Positions 31,948 through 41,236 of a stretch of 64,000 nt of DNA are shown one piece after another. Positions within the stretch are counted from its first letter, which is position 1, and each line of letters starts with the position of its first letter. Both the position numbers and the translations under genes were made by a program. Below the pieces are notes generated by a model. That model saw only the letters and a list, made by a program, of their open reading frames with translations. It searched no databases and had not been told where the DNA came from. This DNA is from an uncultured Pelagibacteraceae bacterium (GTDB taxonomy: Bacteria; Pseudomonadota; Alphaproteobacteria; Pelagibacterales; Pelagibacteraceae), in NCBI GenBank assembly GCA_902530215.1, contig CABZZR010000001.1, positions 62,001 to 126,000 of the forward strand. The letters run 5' to 3'.

Positions 31948-34101
31948 ATGGAATTACTAAAAAAATATCCAAAATTATTTCAATGGTTATTTTTGTTAAT
32001 TGTATTTTTTGCTTTATGCTTTTCAATTGATGTTCCTGAAACCTACAAATTTATAAGAGGTCAAGCTGAATTCATTAAAGATCCAAATCAAAGTACTTAC
32101 ACACTATTTGGCGCAGAAGTAAGATATTACGCATTTGATGTTCTTTGGAGACTACCTCCTTTACTTGGATGGTTGCCTATTTGGGTAAATGACTCTTTAT
32201 TTTTCTTATTGAATGAATGGATGCCAATGGAGTTTTGGAATGAAGCTACTCGAGAATACAAAACTAGACCCTTAGTTCTACAAATAACAAGAAACATAAC
32301 TGCATTTATGACGTTTCTTATTGAATTTATTAGAGAAATTTTATTAGGAGGCAAAGAGACAGTTGTCGCATTTACAAGTTGGGATTTCGTAAGCACATAC
32401 CGCTGGGCAAAATTACCAGGCTTGCCATGGACAATCGTTGCAGCGGGTGCAGCAATATTAGGTTACAAACTGAGTGGTAAGGGTCTAGCTATATTTGCTG
32501 GTTTAGTCATGATTTATATTTCTGTATTTGGTCAATGGAAACCGTCAATGCAAACGCTCTCTTTTATATTAGTAGCAGCACCACTTTCTTTCGCTTTTGG
32601 TTTGAGTTTAGGCATTTGGGCTTACAAGAGTAAACGTGTTGAGAAAGCTTTATATCCAATACTTCTAACTATGCAGACAATGCCCCAATATGCCGTTCTA
32701 GTTCCTGCAATGGTTTTATTTGGTATCGGAGATCATGCTGCAGTTATTATCACAATGGTTGTTGCTATTCCGCCAATGATCTTATTAACTTTGCTAGGTC
32801 TTAGAGCAGTACCTCCCGAAGTTATTGAAGCTGGTAAAATGAGTGGGTGTAATAACTGGCAACTTATGACCCAAGTATTAGTTCCAACCGCAAGAAGAGA
32901 TATCTTGATTGGTGTGAACCAGGTCATAATGGTGTGTTTTTCTATGGCGGTTATTGCGGCTTTTATAGGTGCTAAAGGATTAGGATGGAATTTATTGTTA
33001 GCCTTAAATCAACTAAATATTGGATTAGCATTAGAGGCCGGTTTGTGTATTAGTTTGATTGCAATCTTGTTAGATAAAATGTCTTTAGCTTGGGCAAACA
33101 AACAAGAAGATTATTTTGGTAACTTAACGTTTTTTCAACGTTATAAAAATTCATTGTTTTTTGCTGGCGCACTATTGATTGGAATTATACTTTCTTATGT
33201 TGGATCTTTTTACTTCAAAGAGGGTTATAATTATTTATCTGAGGTTCCACATAATAAAGGAATATCAACTGCAGATTTCTGGAACAAGGGTGTTGACTGG
33301 ATTTTTGATACGTTCTTCGTATATATAAAAGCATTTAATACATGGCTAATTGTAGAAGTGCTTCAGCCAATGAGAGCTTTGTATCTAAGAATGCCAGCAG
33401 TTGCTACTTTAGTATTGGTTGTTGGGGCGGGATATATAATTGGTGGAATTCGTTCAGCTATTACAGTGGGTGGATTAGCATTATTTATAGCGCTAAGTCC
33501 ATGGTGGGATAGAGCTTTAGTCACAACATACATGGCAACTTTTGGAGTTATTGTATCGTGCACAATTGGATTAACTGTTGGAACTTTATGTCAACAAAAT
33601 AAATATACCACAAAATTTATGTTGGCAGTTTGTGATATTTTTCAAACTTTTCCTTCGTTTGTATACTTAATTCCAGTAATGATGCTTTTTGGAGTTACAG
33701 ATACATCAGTGTTAATTGCAGTAATTGTTTACGCAACTATACCTGCAACAAGGTACACGATTGAAGGATTAAGAAGTGTTCCAGCTGCGATGCATGATGC
33801 TGCCTCAATGTCTGGTGTAACTAAATTTCAAAGATTAATAAATATAGAATTTCCAATAGCCTTTCCTCACATGATGCTTGGTGTTAATCAAACAATAGTA
33901 TTTGCTCTGTTTATGGTAATAATTGGTGCATTTATTGGAACGGAAGATTTAGGACAATATATTCTAAAAGCTTTATCTGATAAAGCAGGTGGAGGCAAAG
34001 GATTGATACTTGGTATTTGTGTCGCTTTCATAGCTCTGATATTTGACAATTTAATTAGAACTTGGGTAGAAAAAAGAAAAAAACATCTTGGTATAGCTTA
34101 A
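31948..34101 (+). CDS. tmoV: Double-domain permease of the TMAO ABC transporter
   Basis: 717 residues, about twice the ProW length, with two tandem importer permease domains. The first coupling loop is PEVIEAGKMSGCNNWQLMTQVLVP near 291-314, and the second is PAAMHDAASMSGVTKFQRLINIEFP near 610-635. Each is surrounded by five to six membrane helices. This fused arrangement is the published TmoV layout, so no separate second permease is needed. It follows tmoW by 3 bp. A small 52-aa membrane gene starts 21 bp after its stop. Confidence 0.9.
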   Translation: MELLKKYPKLFQWLFLLIVFFALCFSIDVPETYKFIRGQAEFIKDPNQSTYTLFGAEVRYYAFDVLWRLPPLLGWLPIWVNDSLFFLLNEWMPMEFWNEATREYKTRPLVLQITRNITAFMTFLIEFIREILLGGKETVVAFTSWDFVSTYRWAKLPGLPWTIVAAGAAILGYKLSGKGLAIFAGLVMIYISVFGQWKPSMQTLSFILVAAPLSFAFGLSLGIWAYKSKRVEKALYPILLTMQTMPQYAVLVPAMVLFGIGDHAAVIITMVVAIPPMILLTLLGLRAVPPEVIEAGKMSGCNNWQLMTQVLVPTARRDILIGVNQVIMVCFSMAVIAAFIGAKGLGWNLLLALNQLNIGLALEAGLCISLIAILLDKMSLAWANKQEDYFGNLTFFQRYKNSLFFAGALLIGIILSYVGSFYFKEGYNYLSEVPHNKGISTADFWNKGVDWIFDTFFVYIKAFNTWLIVEVLQPMRALYLRMPAVATLVLVVGAGYIIGGIRSAITVGGLALFIALSPWWDRALVTTYMATFGVIVSCTIGLTVGTLCQQNKYTTKFMLAVCDIFQTFPSFVYLIPVMMLFGVTDTSVLIAVIVYATIPATRYTIEGLRSVPAAMHDAASMSGVTKFQRLINIEFPIAFPHMMLGVNQTIVFALFMVIIGAFIGTEDLGQYILKALSDKAGGGKGLILGICVAFIALIFDNLIRTWVEKRKKHLGIA

Positions 34102-34121
34102 AATTACAAATTGATTAATAA

Positions 34122-34280
34122 ATGAATACTAAAATTATAAATATTGCCGGATGGGTTTTATTTTTAATCTCTGCAATTGGTTTCATTATGTCTAGCCTTG
34201 GAAATTTTTGGGCTATGTTTGGAAGCCTTTTCTTTCTTGCCGGCTGTATAGTTTTTTTAATACCTTATTTTTTTGATTGA
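34122..34280 (+). CDS. 52-aa two-TM protein after tmoV
   Basis: ATG 34122-34124 to TGA 34278-34280. Residues 9-25 and 28-48 are hydrophobic, separated by SSLGN, giving a helical hairpin. The C-terminus overlaps the 3' end of the convergent tmm gene by 16 bp. It is placed like an additional small subunit of the transporter operon. Unrecognised family; support is from spacing and consistent membrane-protein composition. Confidence 0.5.
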   Translation: MNTKIINIAGWVLFLISAIGFIMSSLGNFWAMFGSLFFLAGCIVFLIPYFFD

Positions 34281-35605
34281 TTTAAAAAAGTTTTTGAAGA
34301 ATCATCCATTGCAGAGGCCCATGGTGTATGATGAATTGGCGCAACAGACCCAGTCACTGGGGATGAAAAAGATTTGTTCCTATAAGTCATAATATCCTCT
34401 ACTTTATGATGTTCCCATTCTTTAAAATGTTTTCTAATTAATTCAAAATCAATTTTTGGATAATCAGACAACCCATGAAGTTCTTTAGTATATTCAGTTT
34501 GAAAGTCTATCATTTGATCGGGATTTTCTAATTTTTCTTCCATAGCAACCCATTTATCTATATCTTTTTTGATTTCTGAACTACTTGGGATTTTAATTTT
34601 ACTCATTATTACATCTCTTGCATACCAAGCCTGACAATCAAACATGTTGAAGGTATGAAATTGATCCTGCATACCTAAGTACAACAATTTATGATTATTT
34701 TCCCAAACCACACCTTTATATAATTTTGGTGGATATAATCTGTTTCTAGTTTTTAGTTTAAGGTCTTCAGTTAAAAAAGGGAAATGATGGAGATAGCCTG
34801 AACATAAAATTATTGCATCAGCTTCTTGTTTGTGACCATCTTTAAAGATTGCTATATTTCCTTCAAGTTTGTCTAAATAATGGACTTCTTTTACTCCGCT
34901 GGGCCATTTAAAACCCATTGGGTTATTTCTATAACCTATAGTCACACTTTTTGCTCCATATTTATGACATTGAAGAGCAACGTCTTCAGCTGAATAACTG
35001 CTTCCTAAAACAATAACATTTTTACCTCTGAATTCTTCTGCGTCTCTAAAATCATGTGAATGTAATATTCTTCCTGGAAAAGATTTCATTCCCGGATATT
35101 CTGGAATAAATGGAACCGAAAAATGTCCTGTAGAAACAACTACGTAATCAAATGTATCTTTTGAAAATTTATCATTTTTTTTATCATGTGAAGTTACTTC
35201 AAAATTTTTTCCATTATGAGTTACAGTCATAACAGTTGTGTTAAATCTCACTTTGTTTTTGAGATTGCCTTTTTTTACTCTACCAATTATATAATCATAT
35301 AAAACTTCTCTCGGTGGAAATGATGGAATTGGATGTCCGAAATGTTCATCAAATGAATAATCTGCAAATTCTAAACATTCTTTAGGACCATTTGACCAAA
35401 GATATCTATACATGCTGTTAGGAACAGGGTCTCCATATTGATCGGAGCCAGTTCTCCAATTGTAGTTCCACAATCCTCCCCAATCTTCTTGTTTTTCAAA
35501 ACAAACTATTTGAGGTATTTTTTCTCCTTTTTTTTCAGCTTGTTCAAAAGATCTTAACATTGAAAGACCACAAGGTCCTGTTCCAATAATTGCAACTTTT
35601 GTCAT
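34265..35605 (-). CDS. tmm: Trimethylamine monooxygenase (flavin-containing monooxygenase)
   Basis: 446 residues. The FAD loop IGTGPCGLS is at 7-15, the FMO fingerprint region reads STGHFSVPFIPEYPG (~168-182), the NADP loop VLGSSYSAEDVA is near 206, and IILCSGYLHHFPFL is the ATG-like motif. Long stretches agree with Methylophaga-type Tmm, such as MYRYLWSNGPKECLEFADY and YPPREVLYDYI-like segments (here FPPREVLYDYI). Tmm uses NADPH and O2 to convert trimethylamine to TMAO in the cytoplasm. Location opposite the TMAO transporter and near tdm completes the TMA to dimethylamine route. Confidence 0.93.
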   Translation of the reverse strand: MTKVAIIGTGPCGLSMLRSFEQAEKKGEKIPQIVCFEKQEDWGGLWNYNWRTGSDQYGDPVPNSMYRYLWSNGPKECLEFADYSFDEHFGHPIPSFPPREVLYDYIIGRVKKGNLKNKVRFNTTVMTVTHNGKNFEVTSHDKKNDKFSKDTFDYVVVSTGHFSVPFIPEYPGMKSFPGRILHSHDFRDAEEFRGKNVIVLGSSYSAEDVALQCHKYGAKSVTIGYRNNPMGFKWPSGVKEVHYLDKLEGNIAIFKDGHKQEADAIILCSGYLHHFPFLTEDLKLKTRNRLYPPKLYKGVVWENNHKLLYLGMQDQFHTFNMFDCQAWYARDVIMSKIKIPSSSEIKKDIDKWVAMEEKLENPDQMIDFQTEYTKELHGLSDYPKIDFELIRKHFKEWEHHKVEDIMTYRNKSFSSPVTGSVAPIHHTPWASAMDDSSKTFLNQSKK

Positions 35606-35623
35606 TAAATTATCTCAACCTAT

Positions 35624-35645
35624 AAATAAATTTATAAATTTATTT
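35624..35645. promoter_or_regulatory. 22-bp perfect palindrome upstream of tmm
   Basis: AAATAAATTTA followed directly by TAAATTTATTT, ending 19 bp upstream of the tmm ATG in the 136-bp tmm-glpK divergent region. All-AT composition raises the chance of coincidence, but length and position fit an operator or a cruciform at the promoter. Confidence 0.3.
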
Positions 35646-35741
35646 TACTAACAAAATAGCAAAAATTGAAGTAGTATTTTATTATGAAAATTAAGCTGAA
35701 AAACGAAAAAAATTATTAGGATTAGAAGAGTATTAAATTCA

Positions 35742-37223
35742 GTGAAAAAATTTATTTTATCAATCGATCAGGGAACTACATCTAGCAGGGCAATTTTATT
35801 CGATTTAAAAGGTAGACCAATTTATCATTCGCAAAAAGAATTTACACAATATTATCCCAAAAGCGGTTGGGTTGAACACAATCCTGAAGAAATTTGGAAC
35901 ACAACAAAACAAACTCTAAAAAATGTAATTAATAAATCCAAAAAGCTTAAAGGAAATATTTTAGCTATAGGAATTACCAACCAAAGAGAAACAACTGTTT
36001 TGTGGGACAAAAAAACTGGAAAAGCTGTTTATAGAGCTATTGTTTGGCAAGACAGGAGAACCGAAGATTACTGTAAAAAATTAAGAAGACAAAATAAAGA
36101 AACTATAATTTTTAATAAAACTGGACTTTTAATTGATCCATATTTTTCAGGAACTAAAATTAAGTGGATTTTAGAAAATGTGCCATTGGCAAAAAAATTG
36201 ATGAATAAAAAACAACTGCTCTTTGGAACAATAGATAGTTTTTTAATTTGGAGATTGACGAAAGGAAAAGTGCATGCAACTGATGCGACTAATGCAAGTA
36301 GAACCATGATTTATAATATTACATCAAATAAATGGGATGATACAATTTTAAAAATTTTAAAAATAAAAAAACATATTCTTCCAGAAGTTAAAAATTGTGC
36401 TGATGACTATGGTTCAACTCATACTTCTATAACAGGAAAATCTATACCGATTAGAGGAGTGGTTGGAGATCAACAATCTGCTACAATTGGTCAATGTTGT
36501 TTTGAACCCGGATCATTAAAAAGTACATATGGCACTGGTGCATTTATTTTATTAAATACAGGAAATAAAAAAATATATTCCAAAAATAGATTATTAACCA
36601 CAATTTGCTATAGATTAAATGGAAAAACTACTTACGCACTAGAAGGATCCATATTTATTGCTGGCGCAGGAGTTCAATGGCTAAGGGATAAAATGAAATT
36701 TATCAAAAAAGCTTCTGAGACAGAAAAAATAGTTAGTTCTTTAAAAAATAATTCTGGAATATATATAGTTCCGGCGTTTACTGGTATAGGCGCACCTTAC
36801 TGGAATGCAAATGCAAGAGGAGTTTTAAGTGGTATTACTCGTGATACTGGACCCGATGAAATAGTTAGAGCAATTATTGAGTCTGTAGCTTATCAAACAC
36901 ACGACTTGTTTGAGGCTATGAGACATGATGGGCTTAGACCAAAACTGGTAAGAGTAGACGGTGGCATGGTAATGAATAATTGGTTTTCACAATTTTTAGC
37001 AGACATTGTTAATGTAAAGGTTTTAAGACCTAAAGTTCATGAAACTACAGCTTTAGGCGCTGCATTTATGGCAGGCTTGAAAATTGGGGTTTATAAATCA
37101 TTAAACAGTATTTCAAAACAATGGAGCTTAGACAAAAAATTTTCTCCAAAAATTCAGAACAAGTTTAGAAGCAATCTAATTAAGGGTTGGAATACCTCTA
37201 TTAAAAGAACTTTAATCAATTAA
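35742..37223 (+). CDS. glpK: Glycerol kinase
   Basis: 493 residues starting at GTG 35742; the first ATG in frame is much later and residues 4-15 hold the essential phosphate-1 motif (LSIDQGTTSSRAIL). Other FGGY-kinase landmarks: GWVEHNPEEIW near 42, GITNQRETTVLWD near 77, VWQDRRTEDYC near 101 and YGTGAFILLNTG near 264. It phosphorylates glycerol to glycerol-3-phosphate with ATP. It heads the glycerol uptake locus; the transporter genes follow after 98 bp on the same strand. Confidence 0.93.
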   Translation: MKKFILSIDQGTTSSRAILFDLKGRPIYHSQKEFTQYYPKSGWVEHNPEEIWNTTKQTLKNVINKSKKLKGNILAIGITNQRETTVLWDKKTGKAVYRAIVWQDRRTEDYCKKLRRQNKETIIFNKTGLLIDPYFSGTKIKWILENVPLAKKLMNKKQLLFGTIDSFLIWRLTKGKVHATDATNASRTMIYNITSNKWDDTILKILKIKKHILPEVKNCADDYGSTHTSITGKSIPIRGVVGDQQSATIGQCCFEPGSLKSTYGTGAFILLNTGNKKIYSKNRLLTTICYRLNGKTTYALEGSIFIAGAGVQWLRDKMKFIKKASETEKIVSSLKNNSGIYIVPAFTGIGAPYWNANARGVLSGITRDTGPDEIVRAIIESVAYQTHDLFEAMRHDGLRPKLVRVDGGMVMNNWFSQFLADIVNVKVLRPKVHETTALGAAFMAGLKIGVYKSLNSISKQWSLDKKFSPKIQNKFRSNLIKGWNTSIKRTLIN

Positions 37224-37258
37224 TACAATTTTTAATTGTATAAAATCAAATAAACTTT

Positions 37259-37287
37259 TTGACATCGAATTTTTAATTAGATTTAAT
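37259..37287 (+). promoter_or_regulatory. Candidate promoter of the glycerol binding-protein gene
   Basis: TTGACA (37259-37264) and TTTAAT (37282-37287) with a 17-bp spacer, one mismatch from consensus in total. The start codon of the binding protein is 34 bp further on, preceded by an AAGGGGGA ribosome site. It would give independent, strong transcription of the transporter. Confidence 0.6.
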
Positions 37288-37321
37288 TGAACAATTAAAA
37301 CAACAATTTTAAGGGGGAATA

Positions 37322-39037
37322 ATGTTAAAAACATTAAAATCGATCTTAACTGTTGCTGTTAGCTTGTCGCTTTTAACTTCATCAGCTTTCGCTGGTGCAG
37401 TTGAGACATGGGCTAAAGGTGAGTTTAGTCTTTCGACTCTGTCAGAAAAAGATAGAATCAAAGAATTGAAGTGGTTTCAAAAGGCGGCTACGCCTTTTAA
37501 AGGAATGGAAGTAAATGTACTTTCTGAAACTATTCCAACTCACACTTACGAATCTAAAACTCTTACAAAAGCATTTGAAGAAATTACTGGAATTAAAGTA
37601 AATCACCAGTTGCTTGGAGAGGGAGAGGTCGTGCAGGCAGTTCAAACACAAATGCAAACTGGAAGAAATTTGTATGATGCATATATCAATGACTCAGATT
37701 TAATTGGTACGCATTCAAGACTTCAGCTTGCAGTTAATTTAACAGACTGGATGGCAGGAGAAGGTAAAGATGTTACTTTGCCAACTTTAGATGTTGATGA
37801 TTTCATTGGTAAATCATTCACAACTGGTCCTGACGGTAAGTTGTACCAATTACCAGATCAGCAATTCGCAAACCTTTATTGGTTTAGAAAAGACTGGTTT
37901 GATAGACCTGATCTTAAGAAAAAGTTTAAGGCTAAATATGGTTATGACTTAGGTGTTCCAGTTAACTGGTCTGCTTACGAAGACATCGCGGCTTTCTTTA
38001 CAAATGATGTAAAAGAAATAGATGGTGTTAGAGTATACGGTCACATGGACTACGGCAAAAGAGCTCCGGACTTAGGCTGGAGAATGACTGACGCATGGTT
38101 ATCAATGGCTGGAGCAGGAAGTGTTGGTAAACCAAATGGTGTGCCAGTTGACGAATGGGGAATAAGAATGGAAAAAGGTTCTTGTAACCCAGTAGGTGCT
38201 TCGGTATCTCGTGGTGGTGCAGCAAATGGACCAGCAGCAGTTTATGCAATTAGAAAATGGGATGAATGGTTAAGAGCTTATGCTCCTCCAGGTGCAGCTG
38301 CTATGGACTTCTATCAGTCTCTACCAGCTCTATCATCAGGAAACGTTGCTCAGCAAATTTTCTGGTATACGGCATTTACAGCGTCGATGGTTGCTCCAAA
38401 AAGTTCTGGAAACAAAACAGTCGATGATGCTGGAAATCCACTTTGGAGAATGGGTCCATCACCAAAAGGACCTTATTGGGATGAAGGCATGAAGCTTGGA
38501 TATCAAGATGCTGGATCTTGGACTTTATTTAAGTCTACACCAGTTGATAGAAGAAAAGCTGCATGGTTATACGCTCAATTTACAGTTTCAAAAACTGTAT
38601 CTCTAAAGAAAAGTCACGTTGGTCTAACGATTATTCGTGATAGCGATATCAATCACAAATCATTTACTGAGAGAGCTCCAAAACTTGGTGGTCTTGTAGA
38701 ATTCTACAGATCTCCTAACAGAGTTTTGTGGTCGCCAACTGGAATTAACGTTCCAGATTATCCAAAACTTGCGCAAATTTGGTGGCAACAAATTGGAGAT
38801 GTTAACTCTGGGGCATTTACACCTCAACAAGCTATGGATCGTCTTGCAGAAGAGATGGACTTAGTTATGTCTCGTATGGAAGCTGCTGATAAAGCAAACA
38901 AAACATACGGCGGATGTGGACCTAGATTGAATCCTGAAGAAGGAGACAAGTGGTTGAAAGCTAAGGGTTCGCCAAAAGCGAAGCGTAACGAAAAACCACA
39001 AGGTAAAACTGTTCCTTACGAAAAAGCTTGGAACTAA
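37322..39037 (+). CDS. glpV: Glycerol ABC transporter substrate-binding protein
   Basis: 571 residues, much longer than typical sugar-binding proteins (~420) but normal for GlpV. Signal peptide 1-24 ends SSAFA. The extracellular-solute-binding family 1 pattern is visible (KAFEEITGIKVNHQLLGEGEVVQAVQTQMQTGRNLYDAYI near 85-124). Aromatic residues around YWFRKDWFDRPDLKKKF and FWYTAFTAS may line the ligand site. It is flanked by glpK and by a strong terminator, so it can be expressed well above the membrane subunits. UgpB (glycerol-3-phosphate) is excluded by the two-ATPase, DUF2160-containing transporter that follows. Confidence 0.82.
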   Translation: MLKTLKSILTVAVSLSLLTSSAFAGAVETWAKGEFSLSTLSEKDRIKELKWFQKAATPFKGMEVNVLSETIPTHTYESKTLTKAFEEITGIKVNHQLLGEGEVVQAVQTQMQTGRNLYDAYINDSDLIGTHSRLQLAVNLTDWMAGEGKDVTLPTLDVDDFIGKSFTTGPDGKLYQLPDQQFANLYWFRKDWFDRPDLKKKFKAKYGYDLGVPVNWSAYEDIAAFFTNDVKEIDGVRVYGHMDYGKRAPDLGWRMTDAWLSMAGAGSVGKPNGVPVDEWGIRMEKGSCNPVGASVSRGGAANGPAAVYAIRKWDEWLRAYAPPGAAAMDFYQSLPALSSGNVAQQIFWYTAFTASMVAPKSSGNKTVDDAGNPLWRMGPSPKGPYWDEGMKLGYQDAGSWTLFKSTPVDRRKAAWLYAQFTVSKTVSLKKSHVGLTIIRDSDINHKSFTERAPKLGGLVEFYRSPNRVLWSPTGINVPDYPKLAQIWWQQIGDVNSGAFTPQQAMDRLAEEMDLVMSRMEAADKANKTYGGCGPRLNPEEGDKWLKAKGSPKAKRNEKPQGKTVPYEKAWN

Positions 39038-39063
39038 CAGGGCAGTTTAACTAAATAATTATT

Positions 39064-39092
39064 AAAGGGGGGCGGTAAGCGTCCCCCTTTTT
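39064..39092 (+). terminator. Intrinsic terminator/attenuator after glpV
   Basis: Stem AAAGGGGGG (39064-39072) pairs with TCCCCCTTT (39082-39090) with one G-U pair and an inner C-G pair, followed by a short T-run to 39092. Read-through is needed for the downstream ATPase and permease genes unless another promoter exists in the 19 bp before glpS. Confidence 0.8.
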
Positions 39093-39111
39093 AAATCAGA
39101 ATTATAAAATT

Positions 39112-40179
39112 ATGAGTTTAGAACTAAAAAGTGTAGAAAAAAAAGTAGGACAAAATACTCATATATATTCAACTAACTTACGTTTTGAAAAAAATTCAAT
39201 CAATATTTTACTGGGTTCTACTCTAGCCGGTAAAACAACTCTTATGCAAATAATGGCTGGTTTAGACAAACCTACCAAAGGAGAAATATGGTTTAATGAA
39301 AAAAATGTCACCGGAGTGGCTGTTCAAAAAAGAAATGTTTCTATGGTTTATCAACAGTTTATTAATTATCCAAATTTTACTGTTTTTGATAATATTGCAT
39401 CACCATTAAAAATTACTGGTATTTCATCAGATCAAATTAAAAAAAAAGTATGGGAAGTTTCTGAATTATTAAAGTTATCAGGGATGTTAGAGAAAAAACC
39501 TAATGAACTTTCGGGAGGTCAACAACAAAGAACAGCTTTAGCGCGAGCTTTAATCAAAGATTCCGGATTAATATTATTAGATGAGCCGTTAGCTAATCTT
39601 GATTTTAAACTTAGAGAAGAATTAAGAGAAGAACTGCCAAAATTATTTGAAAATAGAGATTGTATAGTGGTTTATGCAACAACTGAACCTTCGGATGCCT
39701 TATTAATCGGTGGAAACACTGCAACGATTGAAGAAGGTAAAGTTATTCAGTATGGAAAAACTATAGATGTTTACAATAAACCAACCAATTTGGTATCGGC
39801 TAGAGTTTTTAGTGACCCACCTATAAATATTTCTGATGTTAAAAAAAGCGGTGATACTTTCTCTCTTTCTCAAGATTCTGTTAAATGGAAAAGTAAAGAC
39901 GTTAGTTTAAAAGATGGAAAATATAAAGTGGGAATAAGACCACATAATATTACTACTTACAAGGAAGGTACAAACAGTGTTGAAATAAAAGGAAAAGTCT
40001 TAATATCAGAACTCAGCGGCTCCGAAAGCTTAATTCATTTTGAAAACTCCAATATGAACTGGGTATCACTCTCGAATGGAACGCACCAAATGAATGTTGG
40101 ACAAGAAGCAAAATTATATATGAACGTTGATGAATTTATGTATTTTGATCAAAATAATAACTTGGTGAGCAATGTCTAA
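39112..40179 (+). CDS. glpS: Glycerol ABC transporter ATPase 1
   Basis: 355 residues of the MalK/UgpC-like family. Walker A reads GSTLAGKTT (near 35), Q-loop VYQQFINYPNF, signature LSGGQQQRTALARAL near 139, Walker B LILLDEP near 158. The switch histidine position reads VVYATTEPSDAL, so His is replaced by Thr-Glu. That is a notable deviation, possibly making this half-site weak. The C-terminal ~120 residues form a TOBE-like regulatory domain. It overlaps the next ATPase gene by 8 bp. Two different ATPases is the signature of GlpSTPQUV. Confidence 0.85.
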   Translation: MSLELKSVEKKVGQNTHIYSTNLRFEKNSINILLGSTLAGKTTLMQIMAGLDKPTKGEIWFNEKNVTGVAVQKRNVSMVYQQFINYPNFTVFDNIASPLKITGISSDQIKKKVWEVSELLKLSGMLEKKPNELSGGQQQRTALARALIKDSGLILLDEPLANLDFKLREELREELPKLFENRDCIVVYATTEPSDALLIGGNTATIEEGKVIQYGKTIDVYNKPTNLVSARVFSDPPINISDVKKSGDTFSLSQDSVKWKSKDVSLKDGKYKVGIRPHNITTYKEGTNSVEIKGKVLISELSGSESLIHFENSNMNWVSLSNGTHQMNVGQEAKLYMNVDEFMYFDQNNNLVSNV

Positions 40180-41236
40180 AATTAGATTAGATAATTTAAG
40201 TCACAGTTATTTAGATAAACAAAATTCTGAATCTGACTGGGCATTAAGAGATATAAATCTTGATTGGCAAGATGGTGGAGCTTATGCACTACTTGGGCCG
40301 TCTGGTTGTGGAAAAACAACTTTATTAAATATTATTTCAGGTCTTTTAAACCCTACAAAAGGTAAAGTTTTATTTGATGGCAAAGATGTAACTACACAAA
40401 CACCTGTTGAAAGAAATATTGCCCAAATTTTTCAATTTCCAGTTATTTATGACACGATGACAGTTCATGATAATTTAGCATTTCCGTTAAAAAATAGAGG
40501 TATGACGAAAACTGAAATAGATGGAAGAGTAAAAGAAATTGCAGAAATGCTTGAACTTACAAAAACTTTAAATAATAGGGCATCAGGATTGACGGCAGAT
40601 GGAAAACAAAAAATTTCCTTAGGAAGAGGTTTGGTAAGGTCAAATGTAAATGTAATTATGTTTGACGAACCATTGACCGTTATTGACCCACATTTAAAAT
40701 GGGTTTTACGCTCTAAACTTAAAGAGCTTCACCAAAGAATTAATAGAACTATGATATATGTAACACATGATCAAACAGAAGCATTAACTTTCGCTGATCA
40801 AGTTGTTGTTATGCATGAAGGGCAAATTGTGCAAACTGGCACTCCAGTTGAGTTGTTTGAAAAACCAAAACATACTTTTGTGGGACATTTTATAGGATCT
40901 CCTGGAATGAATATATTGCCATGTAAAATTCAAAATGGCATAGCAGAAATAGATGGGATTAAAATATCTACTAATTCTAAAATTAAAAAATCAGACTTTG
41001 TTAAAACTGAAATAGGAATTAGACCAGAATTTGTTTCTCTAGATAAAACAGGAATACCGGCAAAAATTTTGAAGGTAAGTAATACCGGAAGGCACAAGAT
41101 AATAGACGCAGAATGCAGTAGCGGAAAGATAAAAGCTCTTTCTCACTCATCAAAAGAGATACCGAGTGGAAGTATTTTTTTATCTTTTAATCAAAAATAT
41201 ACTTATGCTTATGGAGATAGTTGGATAATTGAATAA
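40172..41236 (+). CDS. glpT: Glycerol ABC transporter ATPase 2
   Basis: 354 residues. Walker A GPSGCGKTT near 41, Walker B VIMFDEP near 164 and switch His in YVTHDQTEAL are intact. The ABC signature is unorthodox: where LSGGQ is expected the sequence reads GLTADGKQKISLGRGLV. Combined with the missing switch His in GlpS, the heterodimer should have one canonical and one degenerate ATP site. TOBE-type C-terminus. Stop and the following permease start overlap by 1 bp (TAATG). Not the GlpT antiporter of enterobacteria, which is unrelated. Confidence 0.85.
   Translation: MSKIRLDNLSHSYLDKQNSESDWALRDINLDWQDGGAYALLGPSGCGKTTLLNIISGLLNPTKGKVLFDGKDVTTQTPVERNIAQIFQFPVIYDTMTVHDNLAFPLKNRGMTKTEIDGRVKEIAEMLELTKTLNNRASGLTADGKQKISLGRGLVRSNVNVIMFDEPLTVIDPHLKWVLRSKLKELHQRINRTMIYVTHDQTEALTFADQVVVMHEGQIVQTGTPVELFEKPKHTFVGHFIGSPGMNILPCKIQNGIAEIDGIKISTNSKIKKSDFVKTEIGIRPEFVSLDKTGIPAKILKVSNTGRHKIIDAECSSGKIKALSHSSKEIPSGSIFLSFNQKYTYAYGDSWIIE

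Noticed and set aside
37224-37240. Terminator hairpin after glpK (TACAATT-ttt-AATTGTA)
   Set aside because: All-AT-weak stem of 7 bp with no T-run after it; too weak to call.
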